DNA of 64,000 bases from an uncultured Vicinamibacterales bacterium (GTDB lineage: Bacteria > Acidobacteriota > Vicinamibacteria > Vicinamibacterales > UBA8438): the NCBI GenBank assembly GCA_958295905.1, contig OY282382.1, positions 4,770,910 to 4,834,909 of the forward strand. The letters run 5' to 3'. Shown piece by piece: positions 15,643-24,823 of this stretch. Made by a program: the position numbers and the translations under genes. The number at the start of each line of letters is the position of its first letter. The stretch's first letter is position 1. Under the pieces are notes generated by a model, which was not told the DNA's origin, ran no database searches, and was given only the letters and a program-made list of their open reading frames with translations.

Positions 15643-18085
15643 GAGGGTCCTCCCTGCCGAGTCCGGTCCGCCTTGCCCATGCCCCTCTGCCGCGCCTCTC
15701 CGGCATCGGGGACCGCAGAGGCTCGCACCGGGACGAATCCCATACCGTGGGATTACCGACTGTATCGGCCGCGCACTCCCGGAACTTCATACGCCGCGCC
15801 GCCGCCTGCGGCAGTTCTTGCCGGTGTCGCTGGCGCTCTGTCTCGCCGGCGCCGCCGGTGCGGCGGCGCCGGCCCAGCCGCCGCCGGAGACGCCGCCTCG
15901 TCCCGGCGCCGCGGCCGGCGCGGGGCGGCCGATCGTCCGGCCGCCGCGGGCGCAGGCCCCCCCGGTGATCGACGGCCGGCTCGACGACCCCGTCTGGAGC
16001 GCCGCCGCCCACATCACCGCGCTCGTCCAGCGCCGGCCCCTCGACGGCCCCCCGGCCAGCGAAGCGAGCGACGTCTACGTCGCCTACGACAGCGCCAACC
16101 TCTATCTAGGCCTGCACGCCCACTACACCGATCCGGGCATGATGCGCGCGAACCGGCGCGACCGCGACCAGACCGTCGAGGACGACCTGTTCCTGGTCTA
16201 TTTCGACCCGTTCCTCGACCAGCAGCGGGCCTACGTCTTCACGGTGAACGGCTACGGGGTGCAGGGGGACGCGATTCTGCGGGCGGGGGCCCTGGGGGGC
16301 GGCCGCTTCGGCGTCCCCCGCGGCGACGCCTCCTGGGACGTGCTCTTCGAGACCGCCGCCCGCATCGTCGCCGACGGCTTCGTCGCGGAGATGGCCATTC
16401 CGTTCAAGAGCCTCCGGTATCCGCAACGGGAGGCGGGGACCGCCCACCGGTGGGGTCTGCAGATCGCCCGCACCATCGGCGGCAAGGACGAGGCCGACGT
16501 CTGGTCGCCCACGTCGCGCGACATCGCCGGCTTCCTGCCCCAGATGGGTCTCCTCGACGGCATGACCGACCTCTCGCGCAGCCACAACCTGGAGATCCTG
16601 CCCACCGTCACCGCGACCCGGTTCGGCTCCCTCGACCGCGGCACCGGCCGGTTCCGCGAGGGAGACCCGTCGCCCGAGGGCGGCGTCAACCTGAAGTACG
16701 GCGTCACGTCCAACCTCACCGCCGACGTCACCTTCAACCCCGACTTCTCGCAGATCGAATCGGACCTGCCGCAGATCGAGATCAACCAGCGGTTCGCGCT
16801 GTTCTACCCCGAGCTCCGCCCCTTCTTCCTGGAGGGGGCCGAGATCTTCAACATCCGGGCGCCGATCACCGCGGTCCACACCCGCACCATCGTCGATCCG
16901 GCGTACGGCGCCAAGCTGACCGGCAAGGTGGGACGGACCACCCTCGGGGTGATGTACGCCAACGACGCCGAGCCGGGGAACGTGGACGACGACACGGACC
17001 CGGCCTTCAGGCAGGCCGCGCACACGTTCGTGGGCCGGGCGCGCTACGACCTCTACACCGAGTCGCACGTCGGGGCCGTCTTCACCGACCGGGAGCTGCT
17101 CGACGGTTACAGCCGGCTCGCCGGCGTCGACTCGAACTTCCGCCTCGGCGACACCCACGCGGTCGCGTTCCGCGCCATGGGGACCGACCACCAGGACCGC
17201 CGGGGCGGGCAGACGACGGGCCATCTGCTCGACGCGAGGTTCAGCAAAAGCGGCCGGAACCTGCGCTACGCGGTGTCCTCGTACGCGCTGTCGCCCGAGT
17301 TCAAGACCGACGTCGGGTTCGTCCGCCGTAACGATCAACGCTACACGTCGGTGACCGGGGGCTACCGCTGGTGGCCGGAGCACTGGCTCCGCAACTGGGG
17401 GCCCGAGTTCGTCTACGGGCGGAACTACGGCTTCGCGGGGGTCCTGCAGGACGAGGTCGCCGACGCCGGCATCAACCTCGCCCTGGCCCGGAACATGTTC
17501 GTGGCCGGCAACGTCCGCCGCGAGCTGGAGCGGTTCGGCGGCATCGAGTTCGTCAAGACCCGCGGCCGGGTCTTCGGCCGGGTGGACACCAGCCGGCGGA
17601 TCGGCGTGTCCCTCGAGTACCGGCGCGGCGGGCAGATCCGCTTCGACGCCGACGCGCCCTACCTCGGCCGGGAGCACGGCATCTCCGCGTCCATCAACCT
17701 GCGTCCCGCACCGCGCCTGCGATCGGCGATCAACGTCACCACGAACCGGTTCACCGATCCCCGCCGCAACGGCCGCGCGGTCTTCGACGTCCAGATCTAC
17801 CGGGCCCTCACGACCTACCAGTTCAGCAACCGCCTGCTCTTCCGCAACATCAGCGAGTACAACACGCTCGACGGGACGCTGGACCTGAACTTCCTGCTCA
17901 CCTACCGGGTCAACGCGGGCACCGTCTTCTATGCCGGTTACGACGACCACTACCAGCGGGCGGACCTGATCGAGGGCGATCTCCTGGACTGGCGCGACGT
18001 CGGCGGCCGCGGCCTGCGCGCACTCGGGCGCCGGCGAACGAACCGCGCGGTCTTCCTGAAGCTCCAGTACCTCTTCCGGTACTGA
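15641..18085 (+). CDS. DUF5916 outer-membrane protein with CBM9-like domain (second paralogue)
   Basis: The frame is open from 15581. The true start is uncertain because the hydrophobic signal (FLPVSLALCLAGAAGAAAPA) begins at about 15815 and no ATG precedes it closely. ATG 15641 would overlap the divergent OmpA start, and non-ATG starts at 15806-15824 (CTG, TTG, GTG) are plausible. The mature protein has the CBM9-like domain (PPVIDGRLDDPVWSAAAHIT ... YDSANLYLGLHAHYTD). The long beta-strand DUF5916 region contains ALFYPELRPFFLEGAEIFNI and VTFNPDFSQIESD, ending in LKLQYLFRY. The expected location is the outer membrane. It is a paralogue of the protein at 7629-9932 but clearly diverged. Confidence 0.83.
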   Translation: MRVLPAESGPPCPCPSAAPLRHRGPQRLAPGRIPYRGITDCIGRALPELHTPRRRLRQFLPVSLALCLAGAAGAAAPAQPPPETPPRPGAAAGAGRPIVRPPRAQAPPVIDGRLDDPVWSAAAHITALVQRRPLDGPPASEASDVYVAYDSANLYLGLHAHYTDPGMMRANRRDRDQTVEDDLFLVYFDPFLDQQRAYVFTVNGYGVQGDAILRAGALGGGRFGVPRGDASWDVLFETAARIVADGFVAEMAIPFKSLRYPQREAGTAHRWGLQIARTIGGKDEADVWSPTSRDIAGFLPQMGLLDGMTDLSRSHNLEILPTVTATRFGSLDRGTGRFREGDPSPEGGVNLKYGVTSNLTADVTFNPDFSQIESDLPQIEINQRFALFYPELRPFFLEGAEIFNIRAPITAVHTRTIVDPAYGAKLTGKVGRTTLGVMYANDAEPGNVDDDTDPAFRQAAHTFVGRARYDLYTESHVGAVFTDRELLDGYSRLAGVDSNFRLGDTHAVAFRAMGTDHQDRRGGQTTGHLLDARFSKSGRNLRYAVSSYALSPEFKTDVGFVRRNDQRYTSVTGGYRWWPEHWLRNWGPEFVYGRNYGFAGVLQDEVADAGINLALARNMFVAGNVRRELERFGGIEFVKTRGRVFGRVDTSRRIGVSLEYRRGGQIRFDADAPYLGREHGISASINLRPAPRLRSAINVTTNRFTDPRRNGRAVFDVQIYRALTTYQFSNRLLFRNISEYNTLDGTLDLNFLLTYRVNAGTVFYAGYDDHYQRADLIEGDLLDWRDVGGRGLRALGRRRTNRAVFLKLQYLFRY

Positions 18086-18208
18086 GTCGGCCCGGTGCGG
18101 GGTCGGCCGCGCGGCAGACGCAGTTCGGCCGTACCAGCCCGTGGGTCGATCCCATTACGGCGTAACTGCGGCCTCTGAAAAGAGTCTAACCCTAGAACAG
18201 CAATCTTC

Positions 18209-18505
18209 ACCCGCGGGGTCCTCGACGCTCGGCCTTTCGGACTCCGGGAGGTGAAGGAGCGCATCGTCGAACACCTTGCCGTGCGGCGTCGGAAGGGTGA
18301 CGCACGGGGCGCGGTTCTCTGCTTTGCCGGACCGCCCGGCGTGGGCAAGTCGTCGCTGGCGAAGAGCATCGCCGAGGCGCTCGGTCGGCGGTTCGCGGAC
18401 CTGTCGTGCAACGGCATGCGGCAGGCCTCCGACGTGCGCGGCGAACACCGCAGTTGGACGGGGGCGCAGCCGGGACGGATCATTCGAGCCCGGCGCCGAC
18501 TCCAA
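18209..18505 (+). pseudogene. lon: Lon protease AAA+ fragment
   Basis: The frame reads TRGVLDARPFGLREVKERIV, EHLAVRRRKGDARGAVLCFA, then Walker A GPPGVGKSS and ADLSCNGMRQASDVRGEHRS-W-TGAQPGRII. This matches the Lon ATPase segment around Walker A (LDxDHYGLxxVKERILEYLAV, GPPGVGKTS, GHRRTYVGxxPGRII). Only about 95 residues of roughly 800 are left. Walker B, sensors and the Ser-Lys protease domain are absent, and similarity stops abruptly at about 18505. It is therefore a relic, either of a duplicate Lon or carried in with mobile DNA. Confidence 0.8.
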
Positions 18506-19070
18506 GATGTTGTGGTGGCCGGGGCATCGTCCGACCGACAGCTTCGGCGTGTGCTCACCGCCGTCAAGGCGCGTCGCTTCGCTCCGCCCCCGCTTCGCGG
18601 GGCTCTCGGCCTGGACGGCGGCTCCGCGCACGCCTGTCCAGACCGGGCATTTATCGGACGATGCCCAACCCTGACCCCCTACAGGTTGTGGTCGACGACC
18701 TGCCCAGATTGACGCACTTTCGGGTGACTGTTGACATCGCGGGCCTGATCGGCGGCGCGGCGCGGTTGTTTCCGTGGTGCAGGCGGTTTCGCGGTCGGCT
18801 GCGGCTGCTGCGGTGCCGCTGGGGATTTCGCCGGGTTGGCCCCCGTTTTGGGTTCTCCGGCTTGATGTCGCGCGGCAACTGCCCGGGCGCTGCCGCTCGT
18901 AAACCCGCCGCCGGCTGTTCCCCCGCGGTCGTCAGTCTCGGTCCGTCCGCTGCGTTGATCCGGTTGCCGATCTGGTGGTCGCCGTCTCAGCACGTGGGCG
19001 TGCAGGCGGCGATCCGCCGGCTATCGGTCGTCGTTCGGTCGCCCTTGGCGCGGTATGATCGGCGCAATTC
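18506..19070. other. intergenic accessory DNA, no gene assigned
   Basis: 565 bp between the Lon relic and the Rpn-type gene. Local composition is less C-rich than the core genes. Minus-strand frames contain a Lys/Pro/Ala-rich stretch of no recognisable family. It is probably scrambled mobile-element debris. Confidence 0.4.
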
Positions 19071-20042
19071 ATGGATGATCCTGCGTACAAACGATTGTTC
19101 TCGCGGCCTCGCATGGTCCAGGACCTGCTGCGCGGCTTCGCCGCCCGTGACTGGAGCAGCGACCTCGACTTGGCGTCGCTGACGCCGCTGCCGGCTAGCT
19201 TCGTCAGCCACGACCTGCGCCAGCGTCACGGCGACTTGGTGTGGCGCGTCCGGTTCAAGGACGATCGGTGGCTGTACGTCGTGCTGCTCTTGGAGTTCCA
19301 GTCGGCGGTTGACCGCTCGATGGCGGTCCGCATGCTGACGTACACGGGGTTGCTGTATCAGAAGTTGATCGCCGACGGCGTGCTGCGTGAGCACGGCGGC
19401 TTGCCGCCGGTGCTGCCCGTCGTGATCTACAACGGTCGGCGGCCGTGGACGGCGCCGGCGGACGTGTCGGCGCTGATCGCCTCGGGTGGCGGGGCGGCGT
19501 TGGCGCGGTATCAGCCGTCGCAGCGGTACTTCCTGCTGGACGAGGGTCGGGTCGGCGGTGCCGATCTGCCGTCCGGCAATCTCGTGTCGGCACTGATCGC
19601 GCTGGAGACGAATCCGGATCGGGTGCGGGCGGCGGCGTTGCTGGAGCCGTTGATCGAACTGCTGCAGAAGCAGGATGATGCGGAGCTGACGGCGGCGTTC
19701 ACCGAATGGGTGACGCAGGTGCTGCTGCCGCGACGGTTCCGCGGGTCGGTGTCGGGGCCGCTGCTGCGGCTTGAGGAGGTGAGGGCGATGTTGGCCGAAA
19801 CCGTTCAGGAGTGGACGGCCGAGTGGGTCGAGCAGGGCCGCGAAGAAGGCCGAGAGCAGGGCCAGCGCGCGTTGCTGTGCCGTCTGACTGCTCGGAAGTT
19901 CGACGAAGCTGCGGCGCAGCGGTTGGCCGCCGCGCTTGAGCATGTTGCGGACCCGGACCGCTTGGAGCAGGTCGGCGACTGGATCATCGAGTGCGACATG
20001 GCGGCCGATCTGTTCCGTCGTCTATCGGCCTGGTCGGAGTAG
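19071..20042 (+). CDS. Rpn-family recombination-promoting nuclease/putative transposase
   Basis: 323 residues starting MDDPAYKRLFSRPRMVQDLL, the standard opening of the Rpn/transposase_31 family. The PD-(D/E)XK-type nuclease core is visible as HGDLVWRVRFKDDRWLYVVLLLEFQSA (Asp ... Glu-x-Gln), followed by VLPVVIYNGRRPW. The C-terminal part contains Glu/Arg-rich EWVEQGREEGREQG and a DUF4351-like helical tail (LLCRLTARKFDEAAAQRL). Rpn proteins cut DNA with little specificity and promote RecA-independent recombination; some relatives have been linked to phage defence. The gene is intact and lies among IS fragments, in keeping with horizontal acquisition. Confidence 0.85.
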   Translation: MDDPAYKRLFSRPRMVQDLLRGFAARDWSSDLDLASLTPLPASFVSHDLRQRHGDLVWRVRFKDDRWLYVVLLLEFQSAVDRSMAVRMLTYTGLLYQKLIADGVLREHGGLPPVLPVVIYNGRRPWTAPADVSALIASGGGAALARYQPSQRYFLLDEGRVGGADLPSGNLVSALIALETNPDRVRAAALLEPLIELLQKQDDAELTAAFTEWVTQVLLPRRFRGSVSGPLLRLEEVRAMLAETVQEWTAEWVEQGREEGREQGQRALLCRLTARKFDEAAAQRLAAALEHVADPDRLEQVGDWIIECDMAADLFRRLSAWSE

Positions 20043-20048
20043 CAGCCC

Positions 20049-20477
20049 TTGGTGGTGCGCCGCGACGGAGCACGTACCAGCAGAGGCGCTTCAGGCGTTC
20101 CCGCCGGCCGGAACGCACAGCCCGCCATGCAGGTCGAAGCCGCGGTGGCGCGCGTGCCAGCGCCCCCGCCGCGGCGGTGCCGGGGCGGCAGCCGTCATCG
20201 CCAGCGGCAGCCGAAGCGCCGCATCCTCCCAGATGGCCGGCAATCGATCATCGACACGTGGTTGACTCCCTTGAGCCGGACGGTACCGGTTCCGATCAAG
20301 GTGGAGCAGGTGATGGCGAGCTACGACGCCGACGGGAGTGAGGTTTTCAGGGAGCAGATACAGGTGATCTCCACCGCCAGGGTCCCTCTCGTCGAGTCCC
20401 GGTTCGAGCCGGTTAGAACCTACGAGATACAGGAGCTGACCCCGGTGGGCAGGCCGAGACCGGGGATCAGGCGATGA
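20049..20477 (+). CDS. unidentified frame with coding-like C-terminal half
   Basis: The first half of this 142-codon frame is Arg/Pro-rich and unconvincing. The second half (from about 20258) has balanced composition and beta-strand character, for example VPVPIKVEQVMASYDADGSE and REQIQVISTARVPLVESRFE. It could be the tail of a truncated gene. No family is recognised, and no ribosome-binding site decides a start. Its stop overlaps the ATG of the frame carrying the ISKra4 relic. Confidence 0.25.
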   Translation: MVVRRDGARTSRGASGVPAGRNAQPAMQVEAAVARVPAPPPRRCRGGSRHRQRQPKRRILPDGRQSIIDTWLTPLSRTVPVPIKVEQVMASYDADGSEVFREQIQVISTARVPLVESRFEPVRTYEIQELTPVGRPRPGIRR

Positions 20478-20698
20478 AGCGGTTGCGTCCGGTAGCTGAC
20501 GGCGCGACCGTCGTTGTGGCCCTGGCAGTGCATCAAGGCGGAAATCCGCGAAGTCAGACGGTGACCGCGAGGTCCTGGCCGCCGTGTTCGGATGATACAC
20601 GCGGAGGGTCGAGGGTCGGGAGGGTCGGCGTCCACCCGGCCCTCTCTCCGCTTGCCGCCGGCAATGGACCGGCGGCGCGGCTTTCGATACCGCGGGGC

Positions 20699-20863
20699 GT
20701 CGTCCTCGACGGCGGCGCCGAGTGGATCTGGAATCGGTCCGCCGAACAGTTCCCCGGCGCCATCGAAATCGTCGACCTCTACCCCGCCAAGGGGCATCTG
20801 CGCGACGTGGCCAAAGCCGTCTGCGGCGCCGGCGCCGACCTCGCTACCCGGACGGACGAGCTC
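20699..20863 (+). pseudogene. ISKra4-family transposase fragment
   Basis: The frame reads VVLDGGAEWIWNRSAEQFPG and AIEIVDLYPAKGHLRDVAKA, followed by VCGAGADLA. This matches the conserved core of ISKra4 transposases (VVLGDGAxWIWN ... FPGAxxIVDLYHAxxHL). The flanking sequence in the same frame does not match, so about 55 codons survive from a roughly 450-residue enzyme. Confidence 0.75.
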
Positions 20864-20914
20864 GCGCAGGTGACGCGTCTGCGGATCACGACCTCCACCA
20901 CGGTATAGTAGGAC

Positions 20915-22513
20915 GTGACGACCGCTTCCGGGTCCGCGTCCGCCGACGCCCGGCCCGACCGCCCCATGGACGATCCCCGCGCCGCCCCGGCCGACCCCAT
21001 CGGCGCCGGCACCGGCGTTCTGCTGATCTCGGTCTTCACCATCGCGACCTGCGGCCTGATCTACGAGCTGCTCGCGGGCACCATCGCGAGCTATCTTCTG
21101 GGCGACAGCGTCACGCAGTTCTCGACGGTCATCGGCGTCTACCTGTTCTCGATGGGCGTGGGGTCTTACCTGTCCCGACACGTCCGCCGCGATCTGATCA
21201 CCCGCTTCATCGAGATCGAGATCCTGGTGGGGCTCGTCGGCGGCCTCTCCTCGCCCGCGCTCTTCTTCGCGTTCACCGAAATCAACGCCTTCCGGGTGGT
21301 GCTCTACGGTTGGGTGACGGCCACCGGGATCCTGGTCGGCCTGGAGATTCCGTTCCTCATCCGCATCCTCGAGGACGAGTTTCCGCTGCACGACCTCGTC
21401 TCGCGCGTCCTGTCGCTCGACTACCTGGGAGCGCTCGCGGCGTCGCTGCTGTTCCCGCTGTGGCTCGTGCCGCAGGTCGGACTGATGCGGTCGTCGTTCG
21501 TGTTCGGCGGTCTCAACGTGCTGGTCGCGGTGTGGACCAGCCACCGCTTCCGCCGGCACCACCGCCGGCCGTGGCTCACCGCGCAGGCCTGCGCCGCGCT
21601 CGTCGCGCTGGGGCTGGGCGGGGTGCTCGCGGACGACTTGATGACCTGGTCGGAGCGGCGGCTCTACGAAGACCCGGTCATCCTGTCGCGGTCGTCTCCC
21701 TACCAGCGCATCGTGCTGACGCGGGGCGACGACGGCGTCCGGCTGTTCCTGAACGGCAACCTGCAGTTCTCGACCCTCGACGAGTACCGTTATCACGAGG
21801 CGCTCGTCCATCCCGGGCTGGCCACGGTCGCCGCGCCCCGGCGGGCGCTGGTACTGGGCGGGGGCGACGGGATGGCCGTCCGCGAGCTCCTCAAGGACGA
21901 TCGCGTTCGGGAGGTCACGCTCGTGGACCTCGATCCGATGATGACGGAGATCTTCCGCGACCACGAGGCGTTCGCCGCCCTCAACGGCCACGCGCTGCAC
22001 TCGCCCCGGGTCGAGGTGGTCAACGCCGACGCGTTCGTCTGGCTCGAGTCGAACCGCTCCCGCTACGACTTCGTCGTCGTCGATTTCCCCGACCCCCGCT
22101 CCTACTCGCTGGGCAAGCTCTATACCACCACCTTCTACCGGCGGCTCGCGGGCCGGCTGAACCCCGGCGGCGCGGCCGCGATTCAGAGCACCTCGCCGCT
22201 CGTCTCCCGGCGGGCGTTCTGGTGCGTCGTCGAGACCGTCCGGGCGGCCGGGCTGCGGGCCAAGCCCTACCACGCGGCGGTCCCCACCTTCGGGGAATGG
22301 GGCTACGTGCTGGCGTCGCCGGAACCGCTGGCGCTGTCCGATGCGTTCCCGCCGGGGCTGCGGTTCCTGACCCCGGCGATCGCGCGGTCGCTGTTCGAGT
22401 TCCCGGCCGACATGGCGCCGGTTCCGGTGGACGTGAACCACCTGAACAACCAGATCCTGGTGCAGTACCACGCGGACGGCTGGCGGCAGTACGCGCGGAA
22501 CCGCCCCTACTAA
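20915..22513 (+). CDS. membrane-anchored polyamine aminopropyltransferase-like (spermidine synthase fold) protein
   Basis: 532 residues from GTG 20915; ATG 20966 (MDDPRAAP) is an alternative start. The N-terminal ~250 residues hold six or seven transmembrane helices. The C-terminal half is a SAM-type Rossmann domain of spermidine-synthase type: LVLGGGDGMAVRELL, the acidic VTLVDLDP, the NADAFVW segment and the catalytic-loop motif FVVVDFPDPRSYSLGKLYT. The whole matches the long membrane form of polyamine aminopropyltransferase (about 500 residues). Decarboxylated SAM as aminopropyl donor is the family expectation, but the substrate of membrane forms is unproven. Membrane spermidine-synthase genes are recurrent neighbours of DUF350/DUF4178/PspA genes elsewhere; here that cluster lies about 7 kb downstream. 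Confidence 0.85.
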   Translation: MTTASGSASADARPDRPMDDPRAAPADPIGAGTGVLLISVFTIATCGLIYELLAGTIASYLLGDSVTQFSTVIGVYLFSMGVGSYLSRHVRRDLITRFIEIEILVGLVGGLSSPALFFAFTEINAFRVVLYGWVTATGILVGLEIPFLIRILEDEFPLHDLVSRVLSLDYLGALAASLLFPLWLVPQVGLMRSSFVFGGLNVLVAVWTSHRFRRHHRRPWLTAQACAALVALGLGGVLADDLMTWSERRLYEDPVILSRSSPYQRIVLTRGDDGVRLFLNGNLQFSTLDEYRYHEALVHPGLATVAAPRRALVLGGGDGMAVRELLKDDRVREVTLVDLDPMMTEIFRDHEAFAALNGHALHSPRVEVVNADAFVWLESNRSRYDFVVVDFPDPRSYSLGKLYTTTFYRRLAGRLNPGGAAAIQSTSPLVSRRAFWCVVETVRAAGLRAKPYHAAVPTFGEWGYVLASPEPLALSDAFPPGLRFLTPAIARSLFEFPADMAPVPVDVNHLNNQILVQYHADGWRQYARNRPY

Positions 22514-22546
22514 CCGCAGGCAGGCTCTGACGGCGGCGGGGTTCCG

Positions 22547-22683
22547 CTCAAAGGCGGCGGGAAGAAGCTGCGGGGTTGGCGCATGCCCGACTCGCGCTTC
22601 GTGGTGTTGCGCGACCAGGACGGTGCGGATTGCTTGTAGGTCAAGAGCAGGCTGGTCGAAAGGTTCCTCAAGAAAGAAGACCA
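22547..22683 (+). pseudogene. DUF4276 (RloB-like) fragment with amber codon
   Basis: The plus-strand frame reads KKLRGWRMPDSRFVVLRDQD-GADCL, then TAG (22637-22639), then VKSRLVERFLKK. This matches the central part of DUF4276/TOPRIM-like proteins (WRxPxxxFVVLRDQDxxDC). About 40 codons survive. DUF4276 genes normally lie directly downstream of, and in the same orientation as, an AAA ATPase. Here the relic faces the ATPase gene (22693-23880) tail to tail, implying inversion or separate arrival. Confidence 0.7.
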
Positions 22684-22692
22684 AGTGGGTCA

Positions 22693-23880
22693 TTACGGAT
22701 CGGATCCTTCGAAAAAGCCCTGTTTCCACAAACGCCCCATCTGGTCTCCATCCGCCATGAAGGAGGAGATCTGCGCGTTGTCGCGGGCGCGACGCACTTC
22801 AGTGAAGCCCTGTCGTTTGACCAGCCAGAAAACCTCGTTGACCCCGACCGCGTTCAGGAAATCGGGCGAATGGGTGGACACGAACACCTGCCCCCCCCGA
22901 TTGGCGTACGCCCTGAATTCCTCCGCCAACTCCCACAGCAGGGTCGGGTAGAGCTGATTCTCCGGCTCCTCCACGCACAGCAGGGAATGCGGCTCCGGGT
23001 CGTACAAGAGCACGAGATACGCGAACATCTTGATGGTCCCGTCCGACACGTACCTGTCGACGAACGGGTCCACGAAGGAGTCGTCGCGAAAACGCAGCAG
23101 GAGCCTGCCGTCCGGCGTCGGCACGGGGGTCACTTCGCTGACGCCCGGCACGCGCCGCTTCATGGCTGCGACGATCCTGGCGAAAACATCGGGCGCACTC
23201 TCGTGAATGTTCTTGGCCACCAACTGGAGGTTGTCGCCCGTGACGGAAAGATGATCGGCGTACCCTGCCGCGTCCTTGCTGCCGCGGGCCAGATTGATGT
23301 GAAAATCGGAGACATGCCAATTCTCGATCAACTGCCGAAAGGCGCTCGCCGCCTTGAACCGCTCGAACTGCCCCAAACCTTTGATGGCGAGCACGTCCCT
23401 GCCCACGGACTGAGGCTCACGTATCAACTCTTCATCCGATTTGTCGAACAACTCTTCGTTGGTGATGGCGTAACCGGAACCGTCCGTGAAGTCCAGAAAG
23501 CGGAACGGAGAGCCGTAGCGCCCGCGCTTGTAGCGGAGTATTTCCCGCCGGACGACGGGCCGGTTCCGTTCCTGCCCGATTCTGAGAAGATAGGTGACGA
23601 GACGATTGACGCGCGCGATCTCTAGGCGGAACTTGACTTCGATCTCGATCGGCAAACTCGGATCTTCTCCCCGGCTGATGATCTCGGAATAGCCGCCCCG
23701 AGTCTGCAACGCCTGACGCACGTTGAACGTCAGGCAGTCCCTCAGAAAACCGAAGACGTCGAACAGTGTGCTCTTTCCGGCGCCGTTCGCGCCTACGACC
23801 ACGCAGCAGGACGGAATCTCCAGCATCTTGACGTCTTTGAAACTCTTGAAATTCTTCAGCCTGATGGACTCGATATGCAT
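22693..23880 (-). CDS. AAA_21-type ABC ATPase
   Basis: 395 residues from ATG 23880 (MHIESIRLKNFKSFKDVKML); a GTG at 23907 would add nine residues. Walker A is GANGAGKST (about 29-37). The signature region is YVSDGTIKMFAYLVLLYDPE. Walker B plus catalytic Glu is LLCVEEPENQLYP, and the H-loop is VFVSTHSPDFLNAV. The tail GDQMGRLWKQGFFEG is typical of this RloA-like group. These ATPases pair with DUF4276 proteins in presumed defence cassettes. Here the only DUF4276 sequence nearby is a broken fragment in the opposite orientation, so the ATPase is probably an orphan. The frame itself looks intact. Confidence 0.85.
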   Translation of the reverse strand: MHIESIRLKNFKSFKDVKMLEIPSCCVVVGANGAGKSTLFDVFGFLRDCLTFNVRQALQTRGGYSEIISRGEDPSLPIEIEVKFRLEIARVNRLVTYLLRIGQERNRPVVRREILRYKRGRYGSPFRFLDFTDGSGYAITNEELFDKSDEELIREPQSVGRDVLAIKGLGQFERFKAASAFRQLIENWHVSDFHINLARGSKDAAGYADHLSVTGDNLQLVAKNIHESAPDVFARIVAAMKRRVPGVSEVTPVPTPDGRLLLRFRDDSFVDPFVDRYVSDGTIKMFAYLVLLYDPEPHSLLCVEEPENQLYPTLLWELAEEFRAYANRGGQVFVSTHSPDFLNAVGVNEVFWLVKRQGFTEVRRARDNAQISSFMADGDQMGRLWKQGFFEGSDP

Positions 23881-24107
23881 CTCCGCCGCCCCGCCCTTCC
23901 CCGGCACCTGTCACGCCACCTCAAGGCCACCCCGGCGGACGGATTGCCCGGAATCCTCCCCGGATTCGCCCCGCGGCCGGCACAATATGCGCAACCGAGC
24001 CACGATATCCACGCGAGAGGCGCTCCGTCAAGGTCCAACTAACGCGCGCTGCCCGCGCGGACAAACCCCAGAGCCGCCTGTTCTTCCACCGTCGGCAGCC
24101 TGCGCAG
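23881..24107. other. intergenic, nothing recognised
   Basis: No coding or structural signal was found between the ATPase start and the IS1380 relic. Confidence 0.4.
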
Positions 24108-24353
24108 CTACCGCAGTGTCGAATCGATCCGCTGGCCGATCACGTCCGCGCGGGCGCGCCGAATCTTCTCCGGGGCACGTTTGTCGGTCAGACATCCTGC
24201 GAACGCCTTGACCAAGCCGTACACCCGCTCGGCCGCCTTGAGCAGCACCCCGCCGCGGTCAGAGCTTGCCTGCTGTTGATCGAACGTGGCGACGAGGGGC
24301 TTGTCGAAGAGATCCGGGAACCGGACAGTCTGTGATAGGGTGTCAGGCGTCAC
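24108..24353 (-). pseudogene. IS1380-family transposase N-terminal fragment
   Basis: 81 codons. The sequence FPDLFDKPLVATFDQQQASS, DRGGVLLKAAERVYGLVKAF and AGCLTDKRAPEKIRR match the start of IS1380 transposases (VxFDxxQASSDGGALLLKxxxRxxGL). The frame ends after IGQRIDSTLR, where the intact enzyme would continue for another ~350 residues including the DDE catalytic core. The insertion sequence is thus truncated. No terminal inverted repeats were matched. Confidence 0.8.
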
Positions 24354-24580
24354 GCAGAGCCTCCGTCGTTGCTAGATCGTTGTGGCTAAAGTGTTGTGTT
24401 CACTACGTTTACCACATGGTGGCTCCTGTGTCTCCACCAGGATCGGCTCTTCGGGCATCATCCAGGCCAGTGCTTCGCCACGATCAAATATTAGGATCAT
24501 TCCGGGAACTCACCTCGAACCCAGGAGGGTCCCCTATTCAGGAGAATTGCATCATTCGATTCAAGTCCGTCTATCTGAAG

Positions 24581-24675
24581 ATTATGACGTGACGAACCAC
24601 CAGCCCGGAAATCGTCGCCTGCGGCCCAACCAACCCTCCAGGCGTCCGCGCCGTGCTACCGGCGCAGACGCCTGG
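24581..24675 (-). repeat. dispersed hairpin repeat, family A copy 2
   Basis: Read on the minus strand it starts with a CAGGCGTCTGCGCC ... GGCGCGGACGCCTG hairpin. It continues TGGAGGGTTGGTTGGGC, CCGCAGGCGACGATTTCCGG and ends CGTCACGTCATAAT, like copy 1 at 11974-12075. It sits between the IS1380 relic and the Tat flavoprotein gene. Confidence 0.8.
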
Positions 24676-24823
24676 CAAAAGGCCCCGTTGGATTGCCGCG
24701 TTGCTCCGCGGTCACCCATGCCCAACATGCGCCCTCGTCACGCCTTGCCGCAAGGGCGCCTTGCCGTCCGCCGGCGCCGATCTCGGTGCGCGGCCGGGTC
24801 CTACCGTGGACGGTGACCCGCCG

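Noticed and set aside
20420-22729. 769-codon minus-strand frame opposite the spermidine-synthase-like gene
   Set aside because: Shadow frame of G+C-rich DNA; the plus strand shows transmembrane helices and GGGDG/DFPDP motifs.
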